Shown here: in pieces, positions 6,221 to 12,544 of the stretch
How the letters are laid out: each line of letters starts with the position of its first letter
How positions within the stretch are numbered: position 1 is the stretch's first letter
Origin: Parvibaculum sp049303435
GTDB taxonomy: Bacteria > Pseudomonadota > Alphaproteobacteria > Parvibaculales > Parvibaculaceae
Direction of reading: 5' to 3'
NCBI GenBank assembly: GCA_049303435.1
Contig: JBAQNC010000151.1
Span: 1 to 13,576, forward strand
DNA length: 13,576 bases
Made by a program: the position numbers and the translations under genes
The notes under the pieces: model-generated
Seen by the model: only the letters and a program-made list of their open reading frames with translations
Databases searched by the model: none
Told to the model about the DNA's origin: nothing

Positions 6221-7197
6221 TCCAGTCCATTTGCTCCGGTGATTGCGCGCGCGAAAGTCTTGGCGTCGAAAGGTTGCAGATCGTCGACCTGTTCGCCGAT
6301 CCCGATCATATGGACGGGCAGGCCGAAGCGTTTGGCGATGGCGACGAGAATGCCGCCGCGCGCCGTGCCGTCGAGCTTCGTCATCACAATGCCGGTGACG
6401 CCTGCAATTTTGCCGAAAATATCGACCTGATTGAGAGCGTTCTGGCCGGTCGTGGCGTCGAGCACCAGAAGTGTTGCGTGCGGCGCGTCGGGATCAAGTT
6501 TGCGGATAACGCGGAGGATTTTTTCAAGCTCCGCCATCAGATCGGTCTTGTTTTGCAAGCGGCCAGCGGTGTCGATCAGAAGAAGATCTGTTTTTTCGTC
6601 CTGGGCACGAGCGAGCGCTTCATAGGCAAGACCAGCAGCGTCGCCGCCGATCTTGGTCGAAACTACCGGCACATTGAGGCGCTCCCCCCAGACTTTCAAT
6701 TGTTCGACGGCGGCGGCGCGGAACGTGTCGCCTGCGGCGAGCATTACGCTTTTGCCTTCGGCTTTCGCGCGGGCGGCGATCTTGGCGGCAGTCGTCGTCT
6801 TGCCTGCGCCATTGACGCCGACCATTAGTACGGTGAAAGGCTTTTTGCTGTCGTCGATGACGAAGGATTTGGCGACGGGATCGAGAACTTTCGCAATTTC
6901 GTCGGCAACGATGGTGCGGATTTCGTCTGCGCTGACTTCCTTGTCGTGCCGTCCCTTGCCGATGGCGGCGACGATGTCTGCGGCGGCGTCAATGCCGAGG
7001 TCGGCCGTGATGAGCAGATCTTCAAGATCGTCGAGCGTGGCGCGGTCGAGCTTCTTCTTTGTGAAGATACCGGTGATGCCATCTGATAGCGTTCGGGTCG
7101 AGCGCGTCAGCCCTTCCTTCATGCGCTGGAAGAGAGATTTCCTTTTGCTGGTCTCTGCATCCGGCGTTTCGGTATTGTCCGAATTTGTCTCACTCAT
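6217..7197 (-). CDS. ftsY: FtsY, signal recognition particle receptor GTPase
   Basis: FtsY docks SRP-bound ribosomes at the inner membrane and, with Ffh, hydrolyses GTP to hand nascent membrane proteins to SecYEG. The 326-residue product has a short acidic N-terminus (about residues 1-20) instead of the long A domain of enterobacteria, then the N helical bundle and the G domain. GTPase motifs are G-V-N-G-A-G-K-T-T-T (127-136), D-T-F-R-A-A-A (157-163), D-T-A-G-R (209-213) and T-K-L-D-G-T-A-R-G-G (273-282), the last being the FtsY form. The ATG overlaps the mtaB stop and the TGA overlaps the ispZ start, both as ATGA. The partner GTPase Ffh is encoded at 10942-12471 on the other strand. Confidence 0.98.
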   Translation of the reverse strand: MSETNSDNTETPDAETSKRKSLFQRMKEGLTRSTRTLSDGITGIFTKKKLDRATLDDLEDLLITADLGIDAAADIVAAIGKGRHDKEVSADEIRTIVADEIAKVLDPVAKSFVIDDSKKPFTVLMVGVNGAGKTTTAAKIAARAKAEGKSVMLAAGDTFRAAAVEQLKVWGERLNVPVVSTKIGGDAAGLAYEALARAQDEKTDLLLIDTAGRLQNKTDLMAELEKILRVIRKLDPDAPHATLLVLDATTGQNALNQVDIFGKIAGVTGIVMTKLDGTARGGILVAIAKRFGLPVHMIGIGEQVDDLQPFDAKTFARAITGANGLE

Positions 7198-8465
7198 GCC
7201 GTTACTCGACCTTCGAAGCTCTGTCCGTCATGGGTTGCAAGGTGCACAGGCAGAATATCGCCGGCACGGACGCCCGAACCGACGAGGCGCACGGGCGTGA
7301 ACTGGTTTGTGCGCCCCAGATTTTCGCTTTCCATCAGCACAGGTTGTGTCGCGCCGAGACCGGTTTCGAGATGGGCGCGCACGCGTTCCATGCCCTTCAT
7401 GCGCAGCCGTTCGGCGCGTGTCTTGATGAGACCGCGATCGAGTTGGGGCATGCGCGCGGCAGGTGTGCCGGGGCGCGGACTATAGGGAAAGACATGGAGC
7501 CAGGTGAGCCCACATTCATCGGCAAGCCGTAATGTGTTTTCAAACATCCCTTCCGTCTCGGTCGGAAAGCCCGCAATGAAATCCGCGCCGAAAACGATGT
7601 CGGGACGAAGTCTGCGGGCTTCTTCGCAGAAGCGGATCGAATCCTCTCGCAAATGACGCCGCTTCATGCGTTTCAGGATCATGTTGTCGCCCGACTGGAG
7701 TGAGAGATGCAGATGCGGCATCAGGCGCTCTTCGTCCGCGATGAGACGCATCAGGGCGTCGTCGGCTTCAATGGAGTCGATTGATGAGATACGCAGGCGC
7801 TGCAATTCGGGGATAAGCTTCAGGATGCGTGTTGCGAGATTGCCGAGGCTTGGCGTGCCTGGCAGGTCCGCGCCGTAGGAGGTGATGTCGACGCCGGTGA
7901 GGACAACTTCGCGATAGCCGTTCTCGACGAACAGACGTATCTGGTTGACGATCTCGCCCGCTGGCACGCTGCGCGAATTGCCCCGACCGTAGGGAATGAT
8001 GCAGAAGGTGCAGCGGTGATCGCAACCGTTCTGCACCTGTACGAATGCGCGCGCACGGCCTTCGAGGCCTTGTACCAGATGGCCTGCGGTTTCGGTTACC
8101 GACATGATGTCATTGACGCGTACGCGCTCGTTGGTGTGGAGCGCCTGTGCAGGCGTCCAGCTTTCGGCTCGCATCTTCTCGTCGTTGCCGATGACGAGAT
8201 CAACTTCCGTCATGACGGAAAAATCTTCGGGCGCCACCTGTGCCGCGCAGCCCGTTACGATGATGCGCGCGTTGGGGTTTTCGCGGCGCGCCTTGCGGAT
8301 CGCCTGTCGCGCCTGACGCACGGCTTCATTCGTGACTGCGCAGGTGTTGAAGACAATCGCGCCTTCCAGGCCCGCCTTCGCTGCGTGGTCCTTCATGACT
8401 TCCGACTCATAGGTGTTGAGGCGGCAACCGAATGTGACGATCTCTGTGCCTTTTGTCTTGCTCAT
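7194..8465 (-). CDS. mtaB: MtaB, tRNA t6A37 methylthiotransferase (radical SAM)
   Basis: MtaB adds a methylthio group to N6-threonylcarbamoyladenosine at position 37 of ANN-decoding tRNAs. The 423 residues show the three parts of the family: an N-terminal UPF0004 domain with C14, C42 and C73 (F-G-C-R-L-N, N-T-C-A-V-T, G-C-A-A-Q), the radical SAM core with C148-x3-C152-x2-C155 (N-G-C-D-H-R-C-T-F-C), and a C-terminal TRAM region ending F-E-G-R-V-T-A. Two Fe-S clusters are implied. F-G-C-R-L-N separates MtaB from MiaB and RimO, which usually have different residues there. It starts 3 bases after the dapF stop and overlaps ftsY by 4 bases. Confidence 0.95.
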   Translation of the reverse strand: MSKTKGTEIVTFGCRLNTYESEVMKDHAAKAGLEGAIVFNTCAVTNEAVRQARQAIRKARRENPNARIIVTGCAAQVAPEDFSVMTEVDLVIGNDEKMRAESWTPAQALHTNERVRVNDIMSVTETAGHLVQGLEGRARAFVQVQNGCDHRCTFCIIPYGRGNSRSVPAGEIVNQIRLFVENGYREVVLTGVDITSYGADLPGTPSLGNLATRILKLIPELQRLRISSIDSIEADDALMRLIADEERLMPHLHLSLQSGDNMILKRMKRRHLREDSIRFCEEARRLRPDIVFGADFIAGFPTETEGMFENTLRLADECGLTWLHVFPYSPRPGTPAARMPQLDRGLIKTRAERLRMKGMERVRAHLETGLGATQPVLMESENLGRTNQFTPVRLVGSGVRAGDILPVHLATHDGQSFEGRVTA

Positions 8466-8468
8466 GGC

Positions 8469-9353
8469 TCAGGCCCTTGCAACCGAGGTGATCTCGCCAT
8501 TGATGAGGCGTTCGTCTAATTCGCCTTCATAGTCGAGCGTGGCGGGGCCAGTCATAAAGATATGGTTGTCCGCTTCGCGCCATTCGAGCTGCAGGTCGCC
8601 GCCGGGCAGTTCGACCGTAATGAGGCGCTCGGTCATGCGCTTGCGGACGCCGGCGACCACGGTGGCGCAAGCGGCCGTGCCGCAAGCCTTGGTGAGGCCG
8701 ACGCCGCGTTCCCAGACCTTGAGCCTGACGTGCGTACGGTCGATCACCTGCGCGACCGAAATATTGGCGCGCTCCGGGAAAAGAGGATGGTGTTCGAGCA
8801 TCGGGCCAATGCGCCCAAGGTCGATGGCGTCGATATCCTTCACAAAGAAGATCGCATGTGGATTGCCGACATTGACGACGGCGGGTGAATGCATGATGGG
8901 CGCGCCGAGCGGGCCCACTTCAAGTTCGATGGCGCGCGTGTCCTGAAATTCTTCCGACAGCGGGATTTCATTCCACTTGAGGCGCGGTTCACCCATATCG
9001 ACGGTGATCGTGCCGTCGGGGCCGTGGCTCGCAACGGTATCGCCGCCGCGGGTTTCGATCGTGACGCTGTCCTTGCCTGTTTCATCGAGCACGATCTGGC
9101 CGATGCAGCGCGCGGCGTTTCCGCATGCTTCGACAATGCCGCCGTCCTGATTGCGAATACCCATATAGGCGTCGCCGCCGTGGCGCGGATTTTCGATGGT
9201 GATGAATTGGTCGCAGCCAATGCCGGTCTCGCGATTGGCAATGGTGCGCACGGCATTGTCGCTCAAATTCAGGGCACGGCTTCGCAAGTCCAGAACGACG
9301 AAGTCGTTGCCCAGACCATTCATCTTGCGAAAGGGAATGCCGTTTCCAGTCAT
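8469..9353 (-). CDS. dapF: DapF, diaminopimelate epimerase
   Basis: DapF converts LL- to meso-diaminopimelate, the peptidoglycan cross-linking residue and lysine precursor, without a cofactor, using two cysteines. Both are present: C77 in E-A-C-G-N-A-A-R-C and C224 in K-A-C-G-T-A-A-C-A. Also conserved are the N-terminal F-R-K-M-N-G-L-G-N-D-F-V-V and the E-R-G-V-G-L-T before the second cysteine. ATG 9353 gives 294 residues, close to the usual length. No strong ribosome site is visible there; an upstream GTG at 9392 would add 13 residues (M-E-I-R-G-R-K) not expected in the family. It is the first gene of the minus-strand run and diverges from the cinA-type gene. Confidence 0.95.
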   Translation of the reverse strand: MTGNGIPFRKMNGLGNDFVVLDLRSRALNLSDNAVRTIANRETGIGCDQFITIENPRHGGDAYMGIRNQDGGIVEACGNAARCIGQIVLDETGKDSVTIETRGGDTVASHGPDGTITVDMGEPRLKWNEIPLSEEFQDTRAIELEVGPLGAPIMHSPAVVNVGNPHAIFFVKDIDAIDLGRIGPMLEHHPLFPERANISVAQVIDRTHVRLKVWERGVGLTKACGTAACATVVAGVRKRMTERLITVELPGGDLQLEWREADNHIFMTGPATLDYEGELDERLINGEITSVARA

Positions 9354-9398
9354 GATGGTCGGTATATGGCCTTTTCTGCCCCGAATTTCCACTGAATT

Positions 9399-9432
9399 GC
9401 CGATTGTCGGCTCCTATTCGCGCCGATACTGT
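9399..9432 (+). promoter_or_regulatory. Possible cinA promoter with adjoining small inverted repeat
   Basis: TTGTCG (9404-9409), a 17-base spacer and TACTGT (9427-9432) form a weak sigma-70-like pair about 70 bases upstream of the cinA-type ATG. A short repeat GCCGA-TTG-TCGGC (9399-9411) overlaps the -35 element. Both lie in the 145-base divergent region shared with dapF. I found no convincing promoter for dapF on the other strand. Confidence 0.22.
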
Positions 9433-9498
9433 GTCGGATCTGGCCAGAATATCGGTCCATAACCAGCATATAGCCAGTCTCAAAGAAGGATATTCCCG

Positions 9499-9996
9499 AT
9501 GCAGACCCTGCTTCCGCTTGCTCAGGAGATTGCCAAAAGACTGAAAGAGCGGGGCGAAACGGTAGCGGTTTCTGAGTCTTCGACGGGGGGGCTCGTCTCC
9601 GCAGCGCTTTTATCGGTGCCGGGGGCGTCGGCCTATTATCTGGGCGGGGCGGTGGTTTACACCAAGAAGGCGCGGGAAGTGCTGATCGACCTGCCTGCCG
9701 AAAAGCTCATCAAGGCAGGTGCACAGAAGCCGCTCAGCGAGCCCTTTGTGACGCTTCTCGCCGGCACATTGCGCGACCAGTTTTCGGCGACTTGGGCGCT
9801 GGCCGAAATCGGGGCAACGGGTCCTGCGGGGAGTCGCTATGGCGATTCCGCGGGCACAGCCTGTCTGGCGTTGGCGGGGCCAGGTGGTCTTGAAATGTCG
9901 ATGACGGTCAGTACGGGCGAATTGGAGGACAGAGCCGCCAATATGCGTGCGTTTGCGGCAGCCAGTCTTCAATTGTTGCTCGAAAACCTTCAGTAA
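9499..9996 (+). CDS. Stand-alone CinA C-terminal-domain protein (PncC-like)
   Basis: A 165-residue protein matching only the C-terminal domain of CinA. In other members (PncC) this domain deamidates nicotinamide mononucleotide in NAD recycling. The serine motif is S-E-S-S-T-G-G (25-31; S27 the likely nucleophile), followed by G-G-A-V-V-Y-T-K-K-A-R (49-59) and G-A-T-G-P-A-G-S-R-Y-G-D-S-A-G near the C-terminus. Where enterobacterial PncC has Y-S-N-E-A-K, this protein has Y-T-K-K-A-R, so the lysine at the end of that motif appears to be Arg59. The long loop with R-Y-G-D is also unusual, so it may belong to a side group and activity should not be assumed. AAGAAGGA (9483-9490) is a good ribosome site. 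It converges with the gene at 10007 with only 10 bases between. Confidence 0.85.
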   Translation: MQTLLPLAQEIAKRLKERGETVAVSESSTGGLVSAALLSVPGASAYYLGGAVVYTKKAREVLIDLPAEKLIKAGAQKPLSEPFVTLLAGTLRDQFSATWALAEIGATGPAGSRYGDSAGTACLALAGPGGLEMSMTVSTGELEDRAANMRAFAAASLQLLLENLQ

Positions 9997-10006
9997 TCAG
10001 CCATTT

Positions 10007-10351
10007 TCAGGCCTTGGCGGTACTCGCGGGACCGCTTTTGTCGGCAGATGGAGCCCAGCCCAGTGCTTCAACAATCTGGTTCTGCGCGTCGCTGAGCGCC
10101 TGTACGAGCTTCACATGGGCTTCATAGGCGCGGGCGGCCTTCTGAAAGTCGGTAATGGCTTTCAGCGCATCAGGCTCTTGCTTTGCCTTGCCTGTATCAT
10201 TGATCACAGCCGGATTTTCATTCGTGGGCGGGTCGGAGGGAGTTGGCGGTGGCACCGGCACGTTGATATGCGACACCTGATTGGCGGCCTCACTCGCTTT
10301 CAGGGAAGCGGTATGCAGACCCCCAATGGCGATTGAGAGCGCATCGGTCAT
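10007..10351 (-). CDS. Flagellar rod/hook-like small protein (rod-family ends, proline-rich middle)
   Basis: A 114-residue protein, no exact family recognised. Residues about 3-30 (A-L-S-I-A-I-G-G-L-H-T-A-S-L-K-A-S-E-A-A, then N-Q-V-S-H-I-N-V) resemble the N-terminal helix of flagellar rod and hook proteins (pattern A-x2-G-L-x-A-A ... A-x-N-x-A-N). Residues about 63-98 (F-Q-K-A-A-R-A-Y-E-A-H-V-K-L-V-Q-A-L) resemble their C-terminal helix (A-x-R-A-Y-E-A-N-V-K-V-V). The middle of a true FlgB/FlgC is replaced by a proline-rich stretch (V-P-V-P-P-P-T-P-S-D-P-P). The start overlaps the stop of the preceding gene by 4 bases (ATGA). No other flagellar gene is in the window. It could be a shortened rod relative or a distinct secreted coiled-coil protein. 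The resemblance is by eye. Confidence 0.6.
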   Translation of the reverse strand: MTDALSIAIGGLHTASLKASEAANQVSHINVPVPPPTPSDPPTNENPAVINDTGKAKQEPDALKAITDFQKAARAYEAHVKLVQALSDAQNQIVEALGWAPSADKSGPASTAKA

Positions 10352-10614
10352 TTTCCGGCACCGCTTGTGCTGTGGCCCGTCCGGTCATAACCGGGAAGTA
10401 CCGCGGCGGGGGCGGTGGTGTTTGCGGCGACTTCCTTGATTGCAGAGACGGCGGCACCCGAAAGATGTGGCGTGTCAGCGATGATCGCCGGGCCAAAGGG
10501 ATCGGCATTCTGGCCTTGCTGGGAGGTATGCGGCGCCTCGCTGGCGTTCGCATGTGATTTATACGCGGTCACAAGGGATGAAGGGGGCGAGACAGCTTGT
10601 ATCGATTGAGCCAT
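10348..10614 (-). CDS. Hypothetical small protein upstream of the rod-like gene
   Basis: An 88-residue protein of no family I recognise, starting M-A-Q-S-I-Q-A-V-S-P-P-S-S-L. It is rich in Ala, Ser, Pro, His and Thr, has no membrane segment or classical signal peptide, and looks largely disordered apart from a possible short helix (L-S-G-A-A-V-S-A-I-K-E-V-A-A-N). The start is clear: AGGAG lies 8 bases before the ATG at 10614. A TTG at 10662 would add 16 residues across that ribosome site and is less likely. It overlaps the rod-like gene by 4 bases, so the pair is a translationally coupled operon. A shared role in flagellar assembly or secretion is inference from pairing alone. Confidence 0.6.
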   Translation of the reverse strand: MAQSIQAVSPPSSLVTAYKSHANASEAPHTSQQGQNADPFGPAIIADTPHLSGAAVSAIKEVAANTTAPAAVLPGYDRTGHSTSGAGK

Positions 10615-10622
10615 TATTGATG

Positions 10623-10627
10623 CTCCT
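10623..10627 (-). promoter_or_regulatory. Ribosome binding site of the 10348-10614 gene
   Basis: AGGAG on the minus strand with an 8-base gap to the ATG at 10614. It favours this start over the upstream TTG at 10662 and supports the small gene being real. Confidence 0.65.
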
Positions 10628-10671
10628 ACGCACGCATTTACTAGCCGAAATGGATTCGGCAATGACCAAAC

Positions 10672-10700
10672 ATTACATAGGGACTTTAAGGTCCTGTAAA
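10672..10700 (-). promoter_or_regulatory. Candidate promoter for the two small genes, with a palindrome in the spacer
   Basis: On the minus strand, TTTACA (10700-10695) and TGTAAT (10677-10672) are separated by exactly 17 bases. The near-palindrome GGACTTTAAGGTCC (10681-10694, one mismatched pair) fills most of the spacer, which is where a repressor would block RNA polymerase. It lies about 60 bases upstream of the ATG at 10614. No sigma-54 pattern was found. Assignment is by eye. Confidence 0.4.
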
Positions 10701-10708
10701 TAAATAGC

Positions 10709-10724
10709 GTAAACTTCTGTTTAC
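10709..10724. repeat. Inverted repeat GTAAAC-N4-GTTTAC
   Basis: Perfect 6-base arms (10709-10714 and 10719-10724) around TTCT. It lies just upstream of the proposed -35 element for the minus-strand pair and about 50 bases before the ffh promoter candidate, so it could be a regulator site for either. Confidence 0.5.
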
Positions 10725-10727
10725 ATT

Positions 10728-10742
10728 TTCAAACAGTTTGAA
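10728..10742. repeat. Palindrome TTCAAAC-A-GTTTGAA
   Basis: Perfect 7-base arms with a single central A, only 3 bases from the GTAAAC/GTTTAC repeat. The odd-length symmetric form is typical of dimeric regulator sites. The binding protein is unknown. Confidence 0.5.
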
Positions 10743-10774
10743 GCTATTTGTCTGGTTGGAAACCCAGCGTTGCC

Positions 10775-10803
10775 TTGACTTGAAGCCCCTCTGAGCATAT
10801 TTT
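10775..10803 (+). promoter_or_regulatory. Candidate sigma-70-type promoter for ffh-rpsP-rimM-trmD
   Basis: TTGACT (10775-10780), a 17-base spacer and TATTTT (10798-10803) make a good housekeeping promoter match. Transcription would begin near 10810, leaving a leader of about 130 bases before the ffh ATG that includes the GATCCGCCC tandem repeat. Confidence 0.5.
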
Positions 10804-10941
10804 GCGCCAACTTTCGGGACATTTGATCCGCCCGATCCGCCCGAGGCACTGAGCCCGGGTCAACATCCGCCGGCGATATTCGCTCGCGGGTGCGTGTTTG
10901 CTTTGGATCCTGGTTGTGACATTCGGGACGAAAACCGGCTG

Positions 10942-12471
10942 ATGTTTGAGAATCTTTCAGGTCGCCTTGGCGACGTCTTCACAAAGCTTCGGGGGCGCGG
11001 CGCGCTCTCCGAGAGCGATGTCGACGACGCCCTGCGCGAGGTGCGCCGTGCGCTCCTCGAAGCGGACGTGGCGCTGCCTGTGGTCAAGGATTTCATCGAC
11101 AAGGTGAAGCCGCGCGCTATCGGTGCGGAAGTTCTCAAATCCATCACGCCCGGTCAGCAAGTCATCAAGATCGTTCACGATGAACTGGTGGAGATGCTTG
11201 GCGGCATGGGCGACAGCTCGATCTCGCTCAATGCTGCGCCGCCTGTCGCGATCCTGATGGTTGGCCTCCAGGGTTCGGGTAAAACGACTTCGACGGCCAA
11301 GATCGCCAAGCGCTTCGAGGCGCGCGACAAGCGCCGTGTGTTGATGGCTTCGCTCGATACGCGACGTCCCGCCGCGCAGGAACAGCTGAAAATTCTGGGC
11401 GAGCAGACGGGTGTTGCGACGCTGCCGATCATTGTGGGCCAGCAGCCCGTGCAGATCGCCAAGCGCGCCATCGAAGCGGCGAAGCTCGGCGGCTATGACA
11501 TTGTCATGCTTGATACCGCCGGTCGCACGCATGTCGATGAAGCGTTGATGGCGGAAGTCATCGAAGTGCGTAACGTCGCCAATCCGCATGAGACGCTGCT
11601 TGTCGCCGATAGTCTGACGGGTCAGGACGCGGTCAATGTCGCCATGCAGTTCAAGGACCGTGTCGGCGTCACCGGCATCGTGCTGACGCGAACGGATGGC
11701 GACGGGCGTGGCGGTGCTGCACTTTCCATGCGTGGCGTCACGGGCGTGCCGATCAAGTTGCTTGGTACGGGTGAAAAACTCGACCAACTGGAAGATTTCC
11801 GTGCCGACCGCGTAGCCGGTCGTATTCTCGGCATGGGTGACGTTGTCAGCCTTGTCGAAAAAGCTGCCGAGACGATCGACGCTGAAAAAGCGAACAAGAT
11901 CGCCGCCAAGATGAAGAAGGGTCAGTTCGACCTCGACGACATGGCGGAGCAACTGGCGCAGATGAAGCGCATGGGCGGCATGAAGGGTGTGCTTGGCATG
12001 TTGCCGGGTGTCGCCAAGGCGCAGGCCGCTGCCGCCAATGCGCATATGGACGATAGCGTTGTGAAGCGTCAGGCGGCGATCATTTCGTCGATGACGAAGG
12101 CTGAACGTCGAAATCCAGCGCTCCTCAATGCCAGTCGCAAGCGCCGTGTCGCTGCGGGGTCGGGCACTGAAGTTCAGGAAATCAATCGTCTGCTCAAGTT
12201 ACATCGTCAGATGGCTGACATGATGAAACAGATGGCGCGCCAGAAGGGTGGCGGCATGTTGGGCAAGCTTTTCGGCGCAGGCGGTAGCATGCCCGAATTG
12301 CCGCCTGAGGTCGCCAGCAATCCTGATGCGTTGAAAGACATGCTGCCCAAGGGTGGCTTCCCCGGTGGTTTGCCGGGATTGCCGCCGGGTGGTGGATTGC
12401 CGGGTTTAGGTGGCCCGACGCCGGGGCGTGGTTTACCCGGCCTTCCCGGCGGTAAGAAAAAGAAGAAGTAG
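10942..12471 (+). CDS. ffh: Ffh (SRP54), signal recognition particle GTPase
   Basis: Ffh binds 4.5S RNA and hydrophobic signal sequences on ribosomes and targets them to FtsY. The 509 residues comprise the N domain, the G domain with G-L-Q-G-S-G-K-T (108-115), D-T-R-R-P-A-A (139-145), D-T-A-G-R (from 191) and T-R-T-D-G-D-G-R-G-G (from 249), and a methionine-rich M domain with the RNA-binding S-R-K-R-R-V-A-A-G-S-G (398-408). The last 70 or so residues form a Gly/Pro/Leu-rich tail ending in K-K-K-K-K. ATG 10942 (M-F-E-N-L-S) is the family start although the ribosome site is weak; GTG 10894 would add 16 atypical residues. It heads the rpsP-rimM-trmD run. Confidence 0.98.
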   Translation: MFENLSGRLGDVFTKLRGRGALSESDVDDALREVRRALLEADVALPVVKDFIDKVKPRAIGAEVLKSITPGQQVIKIVHDELVEMLGGMGDSSISLNAAPPVAILMVGLQGSGKTTSTAKIAKRFEARDKRRVLMASLDTRRPAAQEQLKILGEQTGVATLPIIVGQQPVQIAKRAIEAAKLGGYDIVMLDTAGRTHVDEALMAEVIEVRNVANPHETLLVADSLTGQDAVNVAMQFKDRVGVTGIVLTRTDGDGRGGAALSMRGVTGVPIKLLGTGEKLDQLEDFRADRVAGRILGMGDVVSLVEKAAETIDAEKANKIAAKMKKGQFDLDDMAEQLAQMKRMGGMKGVLGMLPGVAKAQAAAANAHMDDSVVKRQAAIISSMTKAERRNPALLNASRKRRVAAGSGTEVQEINRLLKLHRQMADMMKQMARQKGGGMLGKLFGAGGSMPELPPEVASNPDALKDMLPKGGFPGGLPGLPPGGGLPGLGGPTPGRGLPGLPGGKKKKK

Positions 12472-12544
12472 AGATTGGAGCTTCGGCGGTGGCCGGGTTC
12501 CCGAGTTTGAAAAGTTTCAAGAGTTCACTCAGAAGGTAGAAAAT

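Larger units (their letters stand above)
10615..10941. other. Divergent intergenic region, A+T-rich half with palindromes, GC-rich half before ffh
   Basis: This region separates the two small minus-strand genes from ffh. The left part (10620-10760) is A+T-rich and contains four inverted repeats: GCCGAA-N5-TTCGGC (10644-10660), GGACTTTAAGGTCC (10681-10694), GTAAAC-N4-GTTTAC (10709-10724) and TTCAAAC-A-GTTTGAA (10728-10742). The right part holds a TTGACT/TATTTT promoter candidate and a 9-base tandem repeat, GATCCGCCC twice (10825-10842). No further gene is apparent. Confidence 0.55.

Noticed and set aside
6139..6828. 229-codon plus-strand frame opposite ispZ/ftsY
   Set aside because: It runs across the ftsY and ispZ coding regions, has no ribosome site and yields an unrecognisable product.
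9082..9483. 133-codon minus-strand frame in another register over dapF
   Set aside because: It overlaps the well-supported dapF N-terminus in a different frame and shows no motif.
10615..10680. Sigma-54 promoter for the flagellar-like gene pair
   Set aside because: The minus-strand T-T-T-G-G-T-C-A-T-T-G-C-C has GG and GC only 5 bases apart instead of 10, so it does not fit the -24/-12 pattern.
10825..10842. Tandem GATCCGCCC repeat as a functional element
   Set aside because: Only two copies of a 9-base unit in a GC-rich leader; this can arise by slippage and is too little to call a site.
10957..12045. 362-codon open frame antisense to ffh
   Set aside because: It lies wholly inside ffh, whose GTPase and M-domain motifs are intact; the antisense product is His/Arg-rich and unlike any family.
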